This document shows positions 1 through 10,292 of a DNA stretch of 64,000 nucleotides, piece after piece (positions within the stretch are counted from its first letter, which is position 1; each line of letters begins with the position of its first letter). The position numbers were made by a program, and so were the translations under genes. Source of the DNA: an uncultured Agrococcus sp. (GTDB lineage Bacteria; Actinomycetota; Actinomycetes; Actinomycetales; Microbacteriaceae); assembly GCF_945915485.1 (NCBI RefSeq), contig NZ_CAMEFJ010000002.1, positions 33,599 to 97,598 of the forward strand. The letters run 5' to 3'. The notes beneath the pieces were generated by a model. That model made no database searches, was not told the origin of the DNA, and saw only the letters and a list, made by a program, of their open reading frames with translations.

Positions 1-269
1 GAGGCGGCAAGGAGCGCGTCGAAATCGGTAGGGGTGTCCTGCTGGGCGCGAACTCGGGAGTCGGTATCTCGATCGGCGATAACGGCATCGTCGAAGCCGG
101 TCTGTACGTCACTGCGGGCACGAAGGTCTTGCTGGCAGGCGAAGAGGTGAAGGCGGTGGATCTCTCCGGCATCCCCAACCTGCTCTTCCGCAGGAACTCC
201 GTGACGGGTGCTGTCGAGGCTATCGAACGGTCCGGGAGGGCCATCGAGCTGAACGAGGCGCTGCACTGA
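1..269 (+). CDS. dapD: tetrahydrodipicolinate N-succinyltransferase, C-terminal part (start outside window)
   Basis: The reading frame enters at base 3 and runs 88 codons to TGA at 267-269. The visible part starts with a left-handed beta-helix repeat region ([20 protein letters not shown]) and ends with the tail [20 protein letters not shown], typical of actinobacterial DapD. DapD transfers succinyl from succinyl-CoA to tetrahydrodipicolinate in the cytosolic succinylase branch of lysine/diaminopimelate synthesis. The next enzyme of the same branch, dapC, lies at 5973-7061 on the other strand. The 5' part is cut off by the window edge, so length and start cannot be judged. Confidence 0.88.
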   Translation, partial: GGKERVEIGRGVLLGANSGVGISIGDNGIVEAGLYVTAGTKVLLAGEEVKAVDLSGIPNLLFRRNSVTGAVEAIERSGRAIELNEALH

Positions 270-409
270 TCACGATTCACGGCACTGCCAAAGCCAGTCC
301 GCGGCTCCTTCGGAGCGGCCCTTGCGTCGAAAACTTGCGCAAATACCGACGCGAACTGCGCACTCGATCATCGCCGCTTTTGAAGCTGCCGCCACCTGGG
401 GCCGCTGAT

Positions 410-427
410 ATCCGCCGCGCGGCGGAT
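410..427. repeat. 18-bp perfect palindrome before the ABC exporter
   Basis: ATCCGCCGC followed directly by its reverse complement GCGGCGGAT. It lies 35 bp before the likely GTG start of the exporter ATPase and covers an in-frame ATG at 426, which argues against that upstream start. It could be an operator or a DNA/RNA hairpin; nothing in the sequence decides between these. Confidence 0.5.
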
Positions 428-448
428 GCGACTCGCGATCGACTCATT

Positions 449-454
449 TAGTCT
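449..454 (+). promoter_or_regulatory. -10 box TAGTCT of a leaderless promoter
   Basis: TAGTCT ends 7 bp before the GTG at 462, with no Shine-Dalgarno sequence in between. Transcription would start at or next to the start codon, as at many other genes in this window. No clear -35 box is seen. Confidence 0.5.
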
Positions 455-461
455 GGTTCCC

Positions 462-1235
462 GTGACCGATCAGCAGCAGCACTCCGCAAGCCTCGCGCTG
501 AGGCACTTGACCAAACGATTCGGGCCGAAAGTCGCAGCCGACGACGTCAGTCTCGATGTTCCCGTCGGCTCCATGTTCGGTCTCTTGGGCCCGAACGGTG
601 CCGGCAAAACGACGACCCTGTCGATGACCACTGGCCTCCTGCGCCCCGATGCCGGCACTGCATTCGTTCTCGGCGCGAACGTCTGGGAGGATCCGGCCGC
701 GGCGAAGGGCCGAATGGGCGTTCTGCCGGAGGCAGAGCAGATGTTCAACCGACTCACGGGCCGGGAGCTGCTCCGCTACACGGGCCTCCTGCGCGGAATG
801 GCCGCGGAGGACGTCGTCTCGCGCACCGACGAGTTGCTGGAGGCACTCGGGCTGACCGATGCCGCCTCGAAGCTGGTGGTCGACTACTCGTCGGGCATGA
901 CGAAGAAGATCGGGCTCGCATCGGCGCTGATTCACGCGCCTCGCCTCTTGATTCTCGACGAACCGTTCGAGTCGGTTGACCCGGTTTCGGGTGAAACCAT
1001 TCGCTCGATTCTGCGTTCGTACGTCGCGGGAGGGGGCACAGTGGTGCTCTCGAGTCACGTGATGGAGCTGGTCGAGAACCTTTGCGACCACGTCGCCATC
1101 ATGGCCGAGGGCAGGGTCCTCGCTGCCGGCACGCTCGATGATGTCCGAGCCGGCCAATCGCTCCAGGAGCGTTTCCTCGGCATGGTCGGCGTCCACCAGC
1201 TCGGCGAGGAGTCCCTTTCGTGGTTGCGCAGCTAG
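462..1235 (+). CDS. ABC transporter ATP-binding protein (ABC-2 type exporter)
   Basis: Nucleotide-binding subunit of a two-gene ABC exporter; it would hydrolyse ATP on the inner face of the membrane to drive the permease encoded next to it. From the GTG at 462 the protein has 257 residues. Walker A is GPNGAGKTT at about residues 43-51, the signature is the degenerate SSGM near 141-145, Walker B is LLILDEPFESVD near 162, and the switch histidine sits in SSHVMEL. The fold is that of the CcmA/BcrA-type exporter ATPases. The start is chosen because TAGTCT lies 7 bp upstream and because an earlier ATG at 426 falls inside a palindrome. The gene overlaps the permease by 16 bp, so the two are almost certainly translated together. 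The substrate is unknown. Confidence 0.85.
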   Translation: MTDQQQHSASLALRHLTKRFGPKVAADDVSLDVPVGSMFGLLGPNGAGKTTTLSMTTGLLRPDAGTAFVLGANVWEDPAAAKGRMGVLPEAEQMFNRLTGRELLRYTGLLRGMAAEDVVSRTDELLEALGLTDAASKLVVDYSSGMTKKIGLASALIHAPRLLILDEPFESVDPVSGETIRSILRSYVAGGGTVVLSSHVMELVENLCDHVAIMAEGRVLAAGTLDDVRAGQSLQERFLGMVGVHQLGEESLSWLRS

Positions 1236-2797
1236 TAACGCTGCAGCTACGACAGCTCGGCCATCTGCTCACCCGCAGCGGCTGGGCGATCGTTGCGACG
1301 GTGTTCTCGGGTCTCGGCGCGCTGGGATTCCTCGGTGCACTGGCTGCGCTGCTCATCACCCTTCGTGCTTTCGCCCCCGAGATGCTTCCTCCGGCGATGG
1401 TCGTCGTCGGCGCTGCGGCCGTGCTGATCTGGATGCTCGGCTCACTGCTGATTCAGGGTTCGCACCAGCTCGCACCGGAGCGCTTCGCCCTTCTGCCACT
1501 GCGCCCGGGGCCACTCGCTCGTGGGCTCGCCGCAGCATCCGCGGCAGGCATAGGCGGCGTCATCACCATCGGACTGCTACTGCTCTCGCTCATCGCCTGG
1601 AGCGTGTCGCTGCCGGCGCTACTGGCAATGGTGCTCATGCTGCCGGTCGCGCTCGCGACGTGCGTGCTCGCCGGGCGGGCGTTCAGCGCTCTCCTCGCAC
1701 GCGCCTTCGCTTCCCGGAAGACCCGCGACTTCACGAGCATCCTCCTGATGATGGCGTTGGTGTCCACGGGGCTCTGGCTGCAGTTCGGCATCATGGCCGC
1801 CTACGAACTCGGTGAGAACCTGGAGGCGCTCGAGCGGTTCATCAACATCATTGCGACAACGCCGTTCGGAGCTGCTTTCGGTGTTCCTCTTGCGGTGTGG
1901 CACGGCGAATACGGCATCGCGGCCATTCGCCTCGTAGTCGCACTGGCGACGGTGGCACTGCTGCTGTGGGCCTGGACCGCGCAGGTCGGCGCCAGGCTCG
2001 TCAACCCCATTCAGATGCGCGGCAGCGGCACGATCCGGGGTGGCGGACTGCTGGAACGACTCTTCCCCGCAACACCGGTAGGGGCAATCGCAGTGCGCAG
2101 TCTGCGGTATCGCAGACGCGACCCGCGCATGATCATCAACGCGGTGCTCATGCCTTTCCTGCCCGTGTTCGTCATGGCGGTCTGGGGCATGAACGGTGTG
2201 CTGCCCCTCGACCTCCTGCCCTATCTTGCGCTGTTCCTCCCCTTCATGCTGAGCACTGTCGTCGGCATGGACCTTGCGTACGACCACGCGAACTTCGCGA
2301 CGCACCTGCTCACGGGAGTCTCCGGGAAGGACGACCGAGCGGGAAGAGCCCTTGCCATTGCGGTTATAGCGGTTCCGTTCGCACTCGTTCTCGTGCTGGG
2401 ATCCTCGGCGATATTCGGGGCCTGGGACCACACCGTCGCTGCGCTCGCTCTCACACTCTCGTCGACGCTCATAGCATTGGGGGCGGGCAGCTGGTTGGGC
2501 GTATATCTTCCGGGGCGCGCGCCCAGGCCGGGGGCGAGCCCGTTCGGGAAAGGGTCGTCTGGCGGCATCCAGGCGCTGGTCCAGATGCTCGCATCGGTTG
2601 CGATCATCGGGGCACTGTTGCTCCCGACCATCGGCCTTCTCATCGGCAGCGTGTTCGTGCCGTGGCTGAACTGGATGGCGCTGCTGGCAGGCACCGCCAT
2701 CGGTGTTGCGACACTCGTGTTGGGCATCCGCGTCGGAGGGAAGGCGCTCGACAAGCGCGGGCCGCAGGTGCTGCAGGCTGTCACGAGCGAATCGTAG
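1220..2797 (+). CDS. ABC exporter permease, large multi-spanning membrane protein
   Basis: A 525-residue protein starting at GTG 1220 inside the end of the ATPase gene. It is rich in long hydrophobic segments (about a dozen), with charged loops such as RYRRRDPRMI near the middle. It is very likely the membrane half of the ABC exporter, judged by its overlap with the ATPase gene. No family motif that would name the substrate is visible. It ends 4 bp before the stop of the convergent purine permease gene, with no obvious terminator between them. Confidence 0.75.
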   Translation: MVAQLVTLQLRQLGHLLTRSGWAIVATVFSGLGALGFLGALAALLITLRAFAPEMLPPAMVVVGAAAVLIWMLGSLLIQGSHQLAPERFALLPLRPGPLARGLAAASAAGIGGVITIGLLLLSLIAWSVSLPALLAMVLMLPVALATCVLAGRAFSALLARAFASRKTRDFTSILLMMALVSTGLWLQFGIMAAYELGENLEALERFINIIATTPFGAAFGVPLAVWHGEYGIAAIRLVVALATVALLLWAWTAQVGARLVNPIQMRGSGTIRGGGLLERLFPATPVGAIAVRSLRYRRRDPRMIINAVLMPFLPVFVMAVWGMNGVLPLDLLPYLALFLPFMLSTVVGMDLAYDHANFATHLLTGVSGKDDRAGRALAIAVIAVPFALVLVLGSSAIFGAWDHTVAALALTLSSTLIALGAGSWLGVYLPGRAPRPGASPFGKGSSGGIQALVQMLASVAIIGALLLPTIGLLIGSVFVPWLNWMALLAGTAIGVATLVLGIRVGGKALDKRGPQVLQAVTSES

Positions 2798-2801
2798 GTC
2801 G

Positions 2802-4253
2802 CTACACCAGCGCCTGCAGAGGACCTCTGGCGAAGAAGATCACGAACATCGCCGCAACGATCCACAGCAGCGGTGAGATGCTCTTGAAGCGGCCGCTGCT
2901 GGCGTGCACCAGCACCCAGGCGATGAAGCCGACGCCGATACCGTTCGCGATGTTGTACGTCAGCGGCATGACCGCGATCGTCAAGAAGGCGGGCAGCGCC
3001 ACCCGGAAGTCGGTGAAGTCGATGTCCTTGATCTGCGCCATCATGAGCGCGCCGACAACCACGAGCGACGCGGCTGCGACCTCGAGCGGAACGACCTGTG
3101 TGAGCGGCGTCAGGAACATCGCGGCGAGGAACAGGATGCCCGCCACGATCGACGAGAGACCCGTTCTGGCACCCTCCGCGACGCCCGCCGCCGAGTCGAC
3201 GAACACCGTGTTGCTCGAGGTGCTCGAAGCGCCTCCCGCAACTGCGCCGATGCCCTCGACGATGAACGCGCGACGGAGACCCGGGAACTGTCCGTTCTCG
3301 TAGGAGATGCCGGCCTGTTTCGCCAGGCCGGTCATGGTGCCCATCGCATCGAAGAAGTTCATGATCACGAGCGTGAAGATGAACATCATGGCCGCGAGAT
3401 AGCCGACGCGTTCGAAGGCGCCGAGGAAGGATACCTGGCCGAGCAGGCTGAGGTCGGGCAGCGCGACGATCGCGCTCGGGAGCTCCGGCGCGTTCAGGTT
3501 CCACGCGTTCGGGTTCTCCCCGAGTGAAGGACCGACCTTGAAGATCGACTCCAGCACGATGGCGATGATCGTCGTGCCGACGATGCCGATGAGCAGCGCT
3601 CCCTTGACCCGCAGGGCAACGAGCCCGCCCATGAGCGCGAGGCCGATGATGAAGACGATCGTGGGCAGGCTCGTGATCGAACCGCCTTCACCGAGTTCAA
3701 GAGGTGGCGACGGGAGCGTTGTGCTGCGCACAAAACCGGCGTTCACGAAGCCGATAAAGGCGATGAACATGCCGATGCCGACGCTGATCGCGCTCTTCAG
3801 TGCGGCAGGGACAGCGTTGAAGATCATGCGGCGCAATCCCGTGGCACCGAGCAGCACGATGATGAGCCCGTTGATGACGACGAGCCCCATCGCTTCCGGC
3901 CAGGTGAGATCCTGCACGAGCGTGAACGCGAGGAACGAATTGATGCCCAGTCCGGCAGCGAGCCCGAAGGGCACGTTCGCTATGACGCCCATGAGAATCG
4001 TGACGAGCCCCGCGGTCAGTGCCGTCGCGGCCGCCAGCTGGTGGTTGGGCAGCCAACCGCCTTCGACATCCGTCGCCGCCTGATCGGCTGCGAACCCGCC
4101 CATGATGAGCGGGTTCAGGATGATGATGTACGCCATCGTGACGAACATCACGACGCCACCGCGTACCTCCTGCGAAACGGAGGTACCTCGTTCAGCGAAG
4201 TGAAAGAACTTTGCTAGGCGACCGACCCTCGCCGACTCGCTCGAAGCGGTCAT
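2802..4253 (-). CDS. NCS2-family purine permease, AzgA type (guanine/hypoxanthine/adenine)
   Basis: A 483-residue integral membrane protein with 12-14 hydrophobic segments; it should import purine bases with protons. The N-terminal block (FHFAERGTSVSQEVRGG, then MFVTMAYIIILNP) and the conserved GLGINSFLAFTLV and FFDAMGTMTGLA motifs are those of the AzgA branch of the nucleobase-cation symporter-2 family. It begins 2 bp after the stop of citrate synthase and is therefore probably cotranscribed with gltA; GAGG just before the ATG is a modest ribosome binding site. The precise base transported cannot be told from sequence. No riboswitch is seen upstream. Confidence 0.88.
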   Translation of the reverse strand: MTASSESARVGRLAKFFHFAERGTSVSQEVRGGVVMFVTMAYIIILNPLIMGGFAADQAATDVEGGWLPNHQLAAATALTAGLVTILMGVIANVPFGLAAGLGINSFLAFTLVQDLTWPEAMGLVVINGLIIVLLGATGLRRMIFNAVPAALKSAISVGIGMFIAFIGFVNAGFVRSTTLPSPPLELGEGGSITSLPTIVFIIGLALMGGLVALRVKGALLIGIVGTTIIAIVLESIFKVGPSLGENPNAWNLNAPELPSAIVALPDLSLLGQVSFLGAFERVGYLAAMMFIFTLVIMNFFDAMGTMTGLAKQAGISYENGQFPGLRRAFIVEGIGAVAGGASSTSSNTVFVDSAAGVAEGARTGLSSIVAGILFLAAMFLTPLTQVVPLEVAAASLVVVGALMMAQIKDIDFTDFRVALPAFLTIAVMPLTYNIANGIGVGFIAWVLVHASSGRFKSISPLLWIVAAMFVIFFARGPLQALV

Positions 4254-4255
4254 CC

Positions 4256-5551
<1,296 letters not shown>

Positions 5552-5557
5552 CAGAAC

Positions 5558-5563
5558 AGACTA
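5558..5563 (-). promoter_or_regulatory. -10 box TAGTCT of the gltA leaderless promoter
   Basis: Read on the minus strand, TAGTCT is followed by 6 bases (GTTCTG) and then the GTG start of gltA. No ribosome binding site fits between them. The same arrangement recurs at about twenty genes in this window. Confidence 0.55.
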
Positions 5564-5585
5564 CGGCCTAGACGGTTGTTTTGGG

Positions 5586-5608
5586 AAACCGGTCCGGTGG
5601 ACCGGTTT
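5586..5608. repeat. 10-bp inverted repeat in the gltA-dapC gap
   Basis: AAACCGGTCC, a 3-base loop, then GGACCGGTTT: a perfect hairpin. Its right half belongs to the first copy of the 30-bp direct repeat that recurs at 5814. It lies about 25 bp upstream of the gltA -10 box. Confidence 0.6.
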
Positions 5609-5623
5609 CGTACAAGGGAGGGA
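5594..5623. repeat. 30-bp direct repeat, copy 1
   Basis: The 30 bases that start CCGGTGGACCGGTTTCG and end AAGGGAGGGA are identical to those at 5814-5843, 220 bp away. Nothing coding is recognised around either copy. Confidence 0.75.
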
Positions 5624-5688
5624 TTTTCGAGAGCACAAGCACTGAAGCTTTTACCGCCAAGGCGCGGGGCGAGCTCCCGGGATTGAAC

Positions 5689-5704
5689 AACGAGGTACCT
5701 CGTT
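5689..5704. repeat. 16-bp perfect palindrome
   Basis: AACGAGGT followed by ACCTCGTT. It sits between the two copies of the 30-bp repeat, in the gap between gltA and dapC; its role is unknown, though it has the form of a protein-binding site. Confidence 0.4.
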
Positions 5705-5813
5705 TAGCCTGACTTCAGGCGAAGCCGGGAGAAGTACCCACGCCCGAGGACGGACGTGGCGCTGGCGTCGCAGCGAGGCTCCGAAAGGACCCTCGCACAA
5801 GAGCTCCAGCGCG

Positions 5814-5843
5814 CCGGTGGACCGGTTTCGTACAAGGGAGGGA
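5814..5843. repeat. 30-bp direct repeat, copy 2
   Basis: Identical to 5594-5623. The left hairpin arm that precedes copy 1 is missing here, so this copy is a truncated or separate unit. Confidence 0.75.
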
Positions 5844-5858
5844 CGTGGCACGTCGATC

Positions 5859-5911
5859 CCAGACGGATTTTACGGGTCTGGACGCCGTCTCAACCAGTAA
5901 AATCCGTCTGG
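5859..5911. repeat. 15-bp inverted repeat with 23-bp spacer
   Basis: CCAGACGGATTTTAC at 5859-5873 and its exact reverse complement GTAAAATCCGTCTGG at 5897-5911. The spacer contains another GTCTGG. It lies 61 bp past the end of dapC and about 300 bp before gltA. It could be a transcript-ending hairpin, a protein site, or the ends of a small degenerate element. The rest of 5552-5972 holds no gene I can support. Confidence 0.65.
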
Positions 5912-5972
5912 AGACGCTGATCCCCACGGCGATCGCAATCCCTCGCCGCGCACACTACGCGATAGCCGGTCG

Positions 5973-7061
5973 TCAGGCGATGTTTGCACGCAACCGAGCT
6001 GCGGCCTGCTCGATCACGGCATCCGTCGCGGTCAAGGCAATACGCACCCGGGTGTCGTCCCCGTAGAAGTCGCCGGGAGCGACGAGGATGCCGAGGGTCG
6101 CGAAAGCGTGTACCTGCTCGCGCGCAGCTTCGCCATTGCCAGCCCAGATGTAGAGCCCGGCATCTGACTCGGTCGACCATCCGGCTCCACGCACCGCAGT
6201 GAGGAGTGTCTCGCGCCGCGCCCTGTAACGTTCCCGTTGCTCCGCAACGTGGTCGTCATCGTCGAGCGCGGCTACCATTGCGGCCTGCACCGGTGCGGGT
6301 GGTATCAAGCCCAGGTGTTTCCGCACGCCGACAACACGCTGCACGAGCTGCTCATCACCGGCGACGAACGCCGTCCGGTAGCCGGCGTCGCTGGATTGCT
6401 TGCTGAGTGAATGCACTACCAGGAGGCCCGTGACATCGCCGTCCGTGACTCGCGGGTCGAGCACGCTGGGGGCATCCTCAACATCCCACGGCAGGAGTGC
6501 GTAGCATTCGTCGCTCGCAAGAACAGCGCCCAGTTCGCGTGCCCGCGCTACCGCTGCGCGCAACTCCTCGAGTCCGAGCACTCGGCCCGTCGGGTTGGAT
6601 GGCGAATTCAGCCACACGAGACGCGTGGAGTCCGGCCAGGAAGCGGGATCATCGCCCGCATGCACACTCGCTCCTACGAGACGGGCCGAGACATCGTAGG
6701 TCGGGTACGCGACCTCCGGAATCACGACGGTGTCACCCGGGCCCAGCCCGAGCCAGAGCGCGAGACCCGCTATGAGCTCTTTCGATCCGATGGACGGCAT
6801 AACGGCTCGCTCCGTGAGCCCGGGAACACCGCGAACTCTCGCGAACCAGTCGATGATGGCTTGCCGAAGCCTCGGGGTTCCCCACACCTGCGGATAGCTG
6901 TGCGCATTCGATGCGTCGCCGAGCGCCTCGCGCAGAATTCCCGGGGTCGGGTCGACGGGCGAGCCTACCGAGAGGTCGATGAGTCCATCGGGATGCTCGC
7001 TCGCGACGCGTTTCGCGTCAGCCAGCGAGTCCCACGGGAATTCGGGAAGTTGCAGCGCCAC
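5973..7061 (-). CDS. dapC: succinyldiaminopimelate transaminase
   Basis: PLP-dependent class I/II aminotransferase of 362 residues that would convert N-succinyl-2-amino-6-ketopimelate with glutamate to N-succinyl-L,L-diaminopimelate. The family blocks WLNSPSNPTGRVLG, the Asp-Glu pair in LASDECYALLPW, and the PLP-lysine motif SLSKQSSDAGYRTAFVAG are all present. The start is GTG at 7061, 4 bp after the fdxA stop; this reading (VALQLPEFPWDSL) matches the usual N-terminus and avoids running through fdxA. The fdxA-dapC pairing is common in actinobacteria, and dapD of the same pathway is at the left edge of the window. Confidence 0.9.
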   Translation of the reverse strand: MALQLPEFPWDSLADAKRVASEHPDGLIDLSVGSPVDPTPGILREALGDASNAHSYPQVWGTPRLRQAIIDWFARVRGVPGLTERAVMPSIGSKELIAGLALWLGLGPGDTVVIPEVAYPTYDVSARLVGASVHAGDDPASWPDSTRLVWLNSPSNPTGRVLGLEELRAAVARARELGAVLASDECYALLPWDVEDAPSVLDPRVTDGDVTGLLVVHSLSKQSSDAGYRTAFVAGDEQLVQRVVGVRKHLGLIPPAPVQAAMVAALDDDDHVAEQRERYRARRETLLTAVRGAGWSTESDAGLYIWAGNGEAAREQVHAFATLGILVAPGDFYGDDTRVRIALTATDAVIEQAAARLRANIA

Positions 7062-7065
7062 GAGA

Positions 7066-7392
7066 TTACACGTCGTGCTCTTGCGGCGGAAGCTTCGCGA
7101 CGATGGGGTGATCGCCCGGGATCGGGCCGACCTTCGCCGCCCCGCCGGGAGAACCGACTTCTTCGAAGAATTCGACGTTCGCGTCGTAATACTCGGCCCA
7201 CTCTTCAGGAACATCGTCCTCGTAGAAGATCGCCTCAACCGGGCAGACGGGCTCGCACGCACCGCAATCGACGCACTCGTCGGGGTGGATGTAGAGCATC
7301 CGATCGCCCTCGTAGATGCAGTCGACGGGGCATTCGTCGATGCAGGCGCGGTCCTTCAGGTCAACGCACGGCAGTGCGATCACATAGGTCAC
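7066..7392 (-). CDS. fdxA: ferredoxin with two iron-sulfur clusters
   Basis: Small acidic electron carrier of 108 residues. Cysteines fall in two clusters: [17 protein letters not shown] in the N-terminal part and [16 protein letters not shown] following it, the pattern of 7Fe/8Fe ferredoxins (FdxA type); the extended C-terminal tail of about 50 residues is usual in actinobacteria. GTG start with AAGGAG 7 bp upstream. The start codon overlaps the stop of the preceding membrane protein gene (GTGA), and dapC follows after 4 bp, so three genes form one operon. Confidence 0.92.
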   Translation of the reverse strand: MTYVIALPCVDLKDRACIDECPVDCIYEGDRMLYIHPDECVDCGACEPVCPVEAIFYEDDVPEEWAEYYDANVEFFEEVGSPGGAAKVGPIPGDHPIVAKLPPQEHDV

Positions 7393-8180
7393 GGTACAGC
7401 TCCTTCCCGAACGTCCAGTCTACCGACGCGGGCACCGCGTAGGTCCGGCACGGCAAGCGTGGCGAAGCTGCCTATGGCCACGACGCCGATCCATGTCCAG
7501 CCGAGCACTGTCGACGGGATGAGGATGCTCGCGGAGCCCTGCACACCGCCGAACGGGTCGGTCGCGAGCACGAGCAGCGTCACCAGGCTCACGACCGCTG
7601 CGACGACGCCCGGCGCACGATACGGGTGCATGAGCCGGGCTCCCACGAGGGTCCCCCACACTCCGAGTGTCGCCAGCACCAGCCCTATGGGCGGAGCAGC
7701 CAGGTAGGAGAATGTTCCCGCGACCGTGACCGCGACGGCGAGCACTCCCGTCCCCAGCGTGGCGAACCAGTAACCGAAGCCTCGGCGACCGATGGCCGCG
7801 GCCACCTGAACGGGTACGCTGCGGAAGACATGCTCACCGACTGCGCGGTCCCCCTTCTCGGCCTGCCCGTCGATGACCTGCCAGAGCGGAATCCCTGTGT
7901 CCGCGGCGACACCGCGAACGATCCTGCTCGTCACGTCACCGCGGTCTTCGTCGTCAGCGAGGAACACGATGGCTTCCAACTCACCCTCTTCGATAAGTCG
8001 ACTCAGCGCTTGCACAGAGGCTGCCTCGACATCGGCACCCGGAAGCGCCTCTGCAACCGCTTGCACGACGAAGACAACCGGGATCGTGTTGCCGGCACGC
8101 ATGTGCGCCATCGTGCTCTCGAGCCGACCCGCTTGCGCGTGATCCGATGTGACGACGAGAACTCGTTCACTCCCTGCCAT
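7389..8180 (-). CDS. unknown protein: universal-stress-like N-terminal domain plus four membrane segments
   Basis: A 263-residue protein I cannot name. The first ~125 residues are soluble and begin with a beta strand [11 protein letters not shown]; the C-terminal half has about four hydrophobic segments (from [20 protein letters not shown] onward). It is the first gene of an operon with fdxA and dapC (GTGA overlap with fdxA). Start ATG at 8180 is preceded at 6 bp by TAGGCT, so the mRNA is probably leaderless. A role related to the ferredoxin or to lysine synthesis would be a guess. Confidence 0.7.
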   Translation of the reverse strand: MAGSERVLVVTSDHAQAGRLESTMAHMRAGNTIPVVFVVQAVAEALPGADVEAASVQALSRLIEEGELEAIVFLADDEDRGDVTSRIVRGVAADTGIPLWQVIDGQAEKGDRAVGEHVFRSVPVQVAAAIGRRGFGYWFATLGTGVLAVAVTVAGTFSYLAAPPIGLVLATLGVWGTLVGARLMHPYRAPGVVAAVVSLVTLLVLATDPFGGVQGSASILIPSTVLGWTWIGVVAIGSFATLAVPDLRGARVGRLDVREGAVP

Positions 8181-8205
8181 CAGTCCAGCCTAGAGCGTCG
8201 AGAAC

Positions 8206-10113
8206 TCAGTTCGCCGACAGGCGCTTCATGCGCGACGTTTCCCTGGCACGCTGCGTCGCGTCGAGCGTGACCTTGCGGATGCGCACGGCAGCAGGGGTGA
8301 CCTCGACGCATTCGTCGTCGCGGGCGAATTCGAGGCACTCCTCCAGCGACATGTCGCGCGCGGGCGTCAGCCGCTCGAGTTCGTCACCCGTCGCTGAGCG
8401 CATGTTCGTGAGCTTCTTCTCCTTGGTGATGTTCACGTCCATGTCTTCGCCGCGGTTGTTCTCGCCGACGACCATGCCTTCGTAGACCTCTTCCGTGGGC
8501 CGCACGAAGAATGCGCCGCGATCGGCAAGCGAAATGAGCGCGAAGGGCGTTGCAACGCCCGAGCGGTCGGCAACGAGCGATCCGTTGTGCCGCTGCACGA
8601 TCTCACCCGACCAGGGCTGGTAACCGCCAGAGATCGCGTTAGCGATACCGGTTCCACGAGTGACGGTCAGAAATTCGGTGCGGAATCCGATGAGGCCGCG
8701 CGAAGGAACCGAGAACTCCATCCTGACCCAGCCGGTGCCGTGGTTCGACATGCCGACCGTGCGCCCCTTGCGAGCCGCCAGCAGCTGCGTGATAGCGCCG
8801 AGGTACTCCTCCGGCGCGTCGATCGTGAGCGACTCGAACGGTTCGTGCAGCGTGCCATCGATCGTACGCGTGACGACCTGCGGTTTGCCGACCGTGAGCT
8901 CGTAGCCTTCGCGTCGCATCTGCTCGACGAGGATCGCGAGAGCGAGCTCTCCTCTTCCCTGCACCTCCCAGGCGTCCGGGCGGCCGATGTCGACCACCCT
9001 GAGGGAGATGTTGCCGACCAGTTCGCGGTCGAGACGGTCCTTCACCATGCGTGCCGTGAGCTTGGCACCCTTCACCTTGCCGGCGAGCGGCGAGGTATTG
9101 GTGCCGACCGTCATCGAGATGGCGGGGTCATCGATGGCAATGCGCGGCAGTGGGCGAACGTCGTCAGGGTCAGCGAGCGTCTCACCGATCGTGATGTCCG
9201 GGATGCCCGCGACAGCAACGATGTCGCCTGCGGTCGCCGACTCCGCCGGGACGCGATCGAGCGCCTGCGTCTTCAGCAGTTCCGAGATGCGCACGTTCTG
9301 CACATTGCCGTCGTGACGCACCCAAGCGACCGTCTGGCCCTTCCTCAGTGTGCCCGCGTGAACGCGCAGCAGCGCGATTCTGCCGAGGAACGGCGACGCG
9401 TCCAGGTTCGTCACGTGCGCCTGCAGGGGGCCTTCGTCATCGTACTGAGGAGCAGGAATGTGCTCGAGGATCGACTTGAACAGCGGCTCGAGATCGTCGC
9501 TTTCGGGCAGGCTGCCATCAGCGGGTCGTTCTGCCGAGGCTCGACCGGCCTTGCCTGACGCGTAAACGACGGGAACGTCGAGGACGGCGTCGAGGTCGAG
9601 GTCGGGAACATCGTCGGCGAGATCGGATGCGAGTCCCAGAAGAAGATCCTGCGCCTCGTGCACGACCGCGTCGATACGTGCATCCGGTCTGTCCGTCTTG
9701 TTGACGACAAGGATGACGGGAAGTTTGGCTTCGAGCGCCTTCCGAAGCACGAATCTGGTCTGCGGCAGGGGCCCCTCAGAGGCATCCACGAGAAGCACGA
9801 CGCCATCGACCATCGAGAGCCCACGCTCGACTTCGCCACCGAAATCCGCGTGGCCCGGTGTGTCGATGACGTTGATCGTCACAGGCGAGTCGGTGTGCTC
9901 CCCCGCATAGCGGATCGCCGTGTTCTTGGCGAGGATCGTGATCCCCTTCTCGCGCTCGAGCTCATTCGAGTCCATGACGCGTTCGTCGTGCGTGTCGTGG
10001 TCACCGAACGAGTTCGTCTGCACGAGCATCGCGTCGACGAGCGTGGTCTTTCCGTGATCGACGTGCGCGACGATCGCGACGTTCCTGAGGTCCTGGCGGG
10101 TGGCAGTGGCCAT
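8206..10113 (-). CDS. typA: translational GTPase TypA/BipA
   Basis: Ribosome-associated GTPase of the EF-G-like family, 635 residues (normal length ~610-640), involved in ribosome assembly and stress adaptation. G1 is AHVDHGKTT near residue 18, G2/G3 include DTPGHADFGGE near 86, and G4 is NKTD near 140. Domain II and the C-terminal TypA domain follow. Unlike many genes here it has a leader with AGGAAG about 8 bp before the ATG. It lies downstream of the peptide ATPase gene on the same strand but is separated by 179 bp that hold a palindromic repeat. Confidence 0.96.
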   Translation of the reverse strand: MATATRQDLRNVAIVAHVDHGKTTLVDAMLVQTNSFGDHDTHDERVMDSNELEREKGITILAKNTAIRYAGEHTDSPVTINVIDTPGHADFGGEVERGLSMVDGVVLLVDASEGPLPQTRFVLRKALEAKLPVILVVNKTDRPDARIDAVVHEAQDLLLGLASDLADDVPDLDLDAVLDVPVVYASGKAGRASAERPADGSLPESDDLEPLFKSILEHIPAPQYDDEGPLQAHVTNLDASPFLGRIALLRVHAGTLRKGQTVAWVRHDGNVQNVRISELLKTQALDRVPAESATAGDIVAVAGIPDITIGETLADPDDVRPLPRIAIDDPAISMTVGTNTSPLAGKVKGAKLTARMVKDRLDRELVGNISLRVVDIGRPDAWEVQGRGELALAILVEQMRREGYELTVGKPQVVTRTIDGTLHEPFESLTIDAPEEYLGAITQLLAARKGRTVGMSNHGTGWVRMEFSVPSRGLIGFRTEFLTVTRGTGIANAISGGYQPWSGEIVQRHNGSLVADRSGVATPFALISLADRGAFFVRPTEEVYEGMVVGENNRGEDMDVNITKEKKLTNMRSATGDELERLTPARDMSLEECLEFARDDECVEVTPAAVRIRKVTLDATQRARETSRMKRLSAN

Positions 10114-10204
10114 TCGAGTCTTCCTGGGTATAGAGCGGCCGGGCGAACGCGCAGCCGATCCATGTTACAGCCCAGCGAGCACTATCGCACGTCTCCCACC
10201 TGCA

Positions 10205-10274
10205 ACACTTCTCGGTCTATACATGGGATGAACGCGCTATACGGGCGTGTCGCCATCCACAGACCGAGAAGTGT
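10205..10274. repeat. palindromic intergenic repeat, copy 1 of 5
   Basis: A 70-bp element with perfect 14-bp terminal inverted repeats (ACACTTCTCGGTCT and its complement) and the internal mini-hairpin GGCGTGTCGCC. It lies between the dppDF stop and the typA promoter region. Related copies are at 19350, 21093, 47094 and 49779; this one is closest to the copy at 49779, sharing GCGCTATA before the core. Confidence 0.85.
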
Positions 10275-10292
10275 CCCGGACAACTAGGAGTG

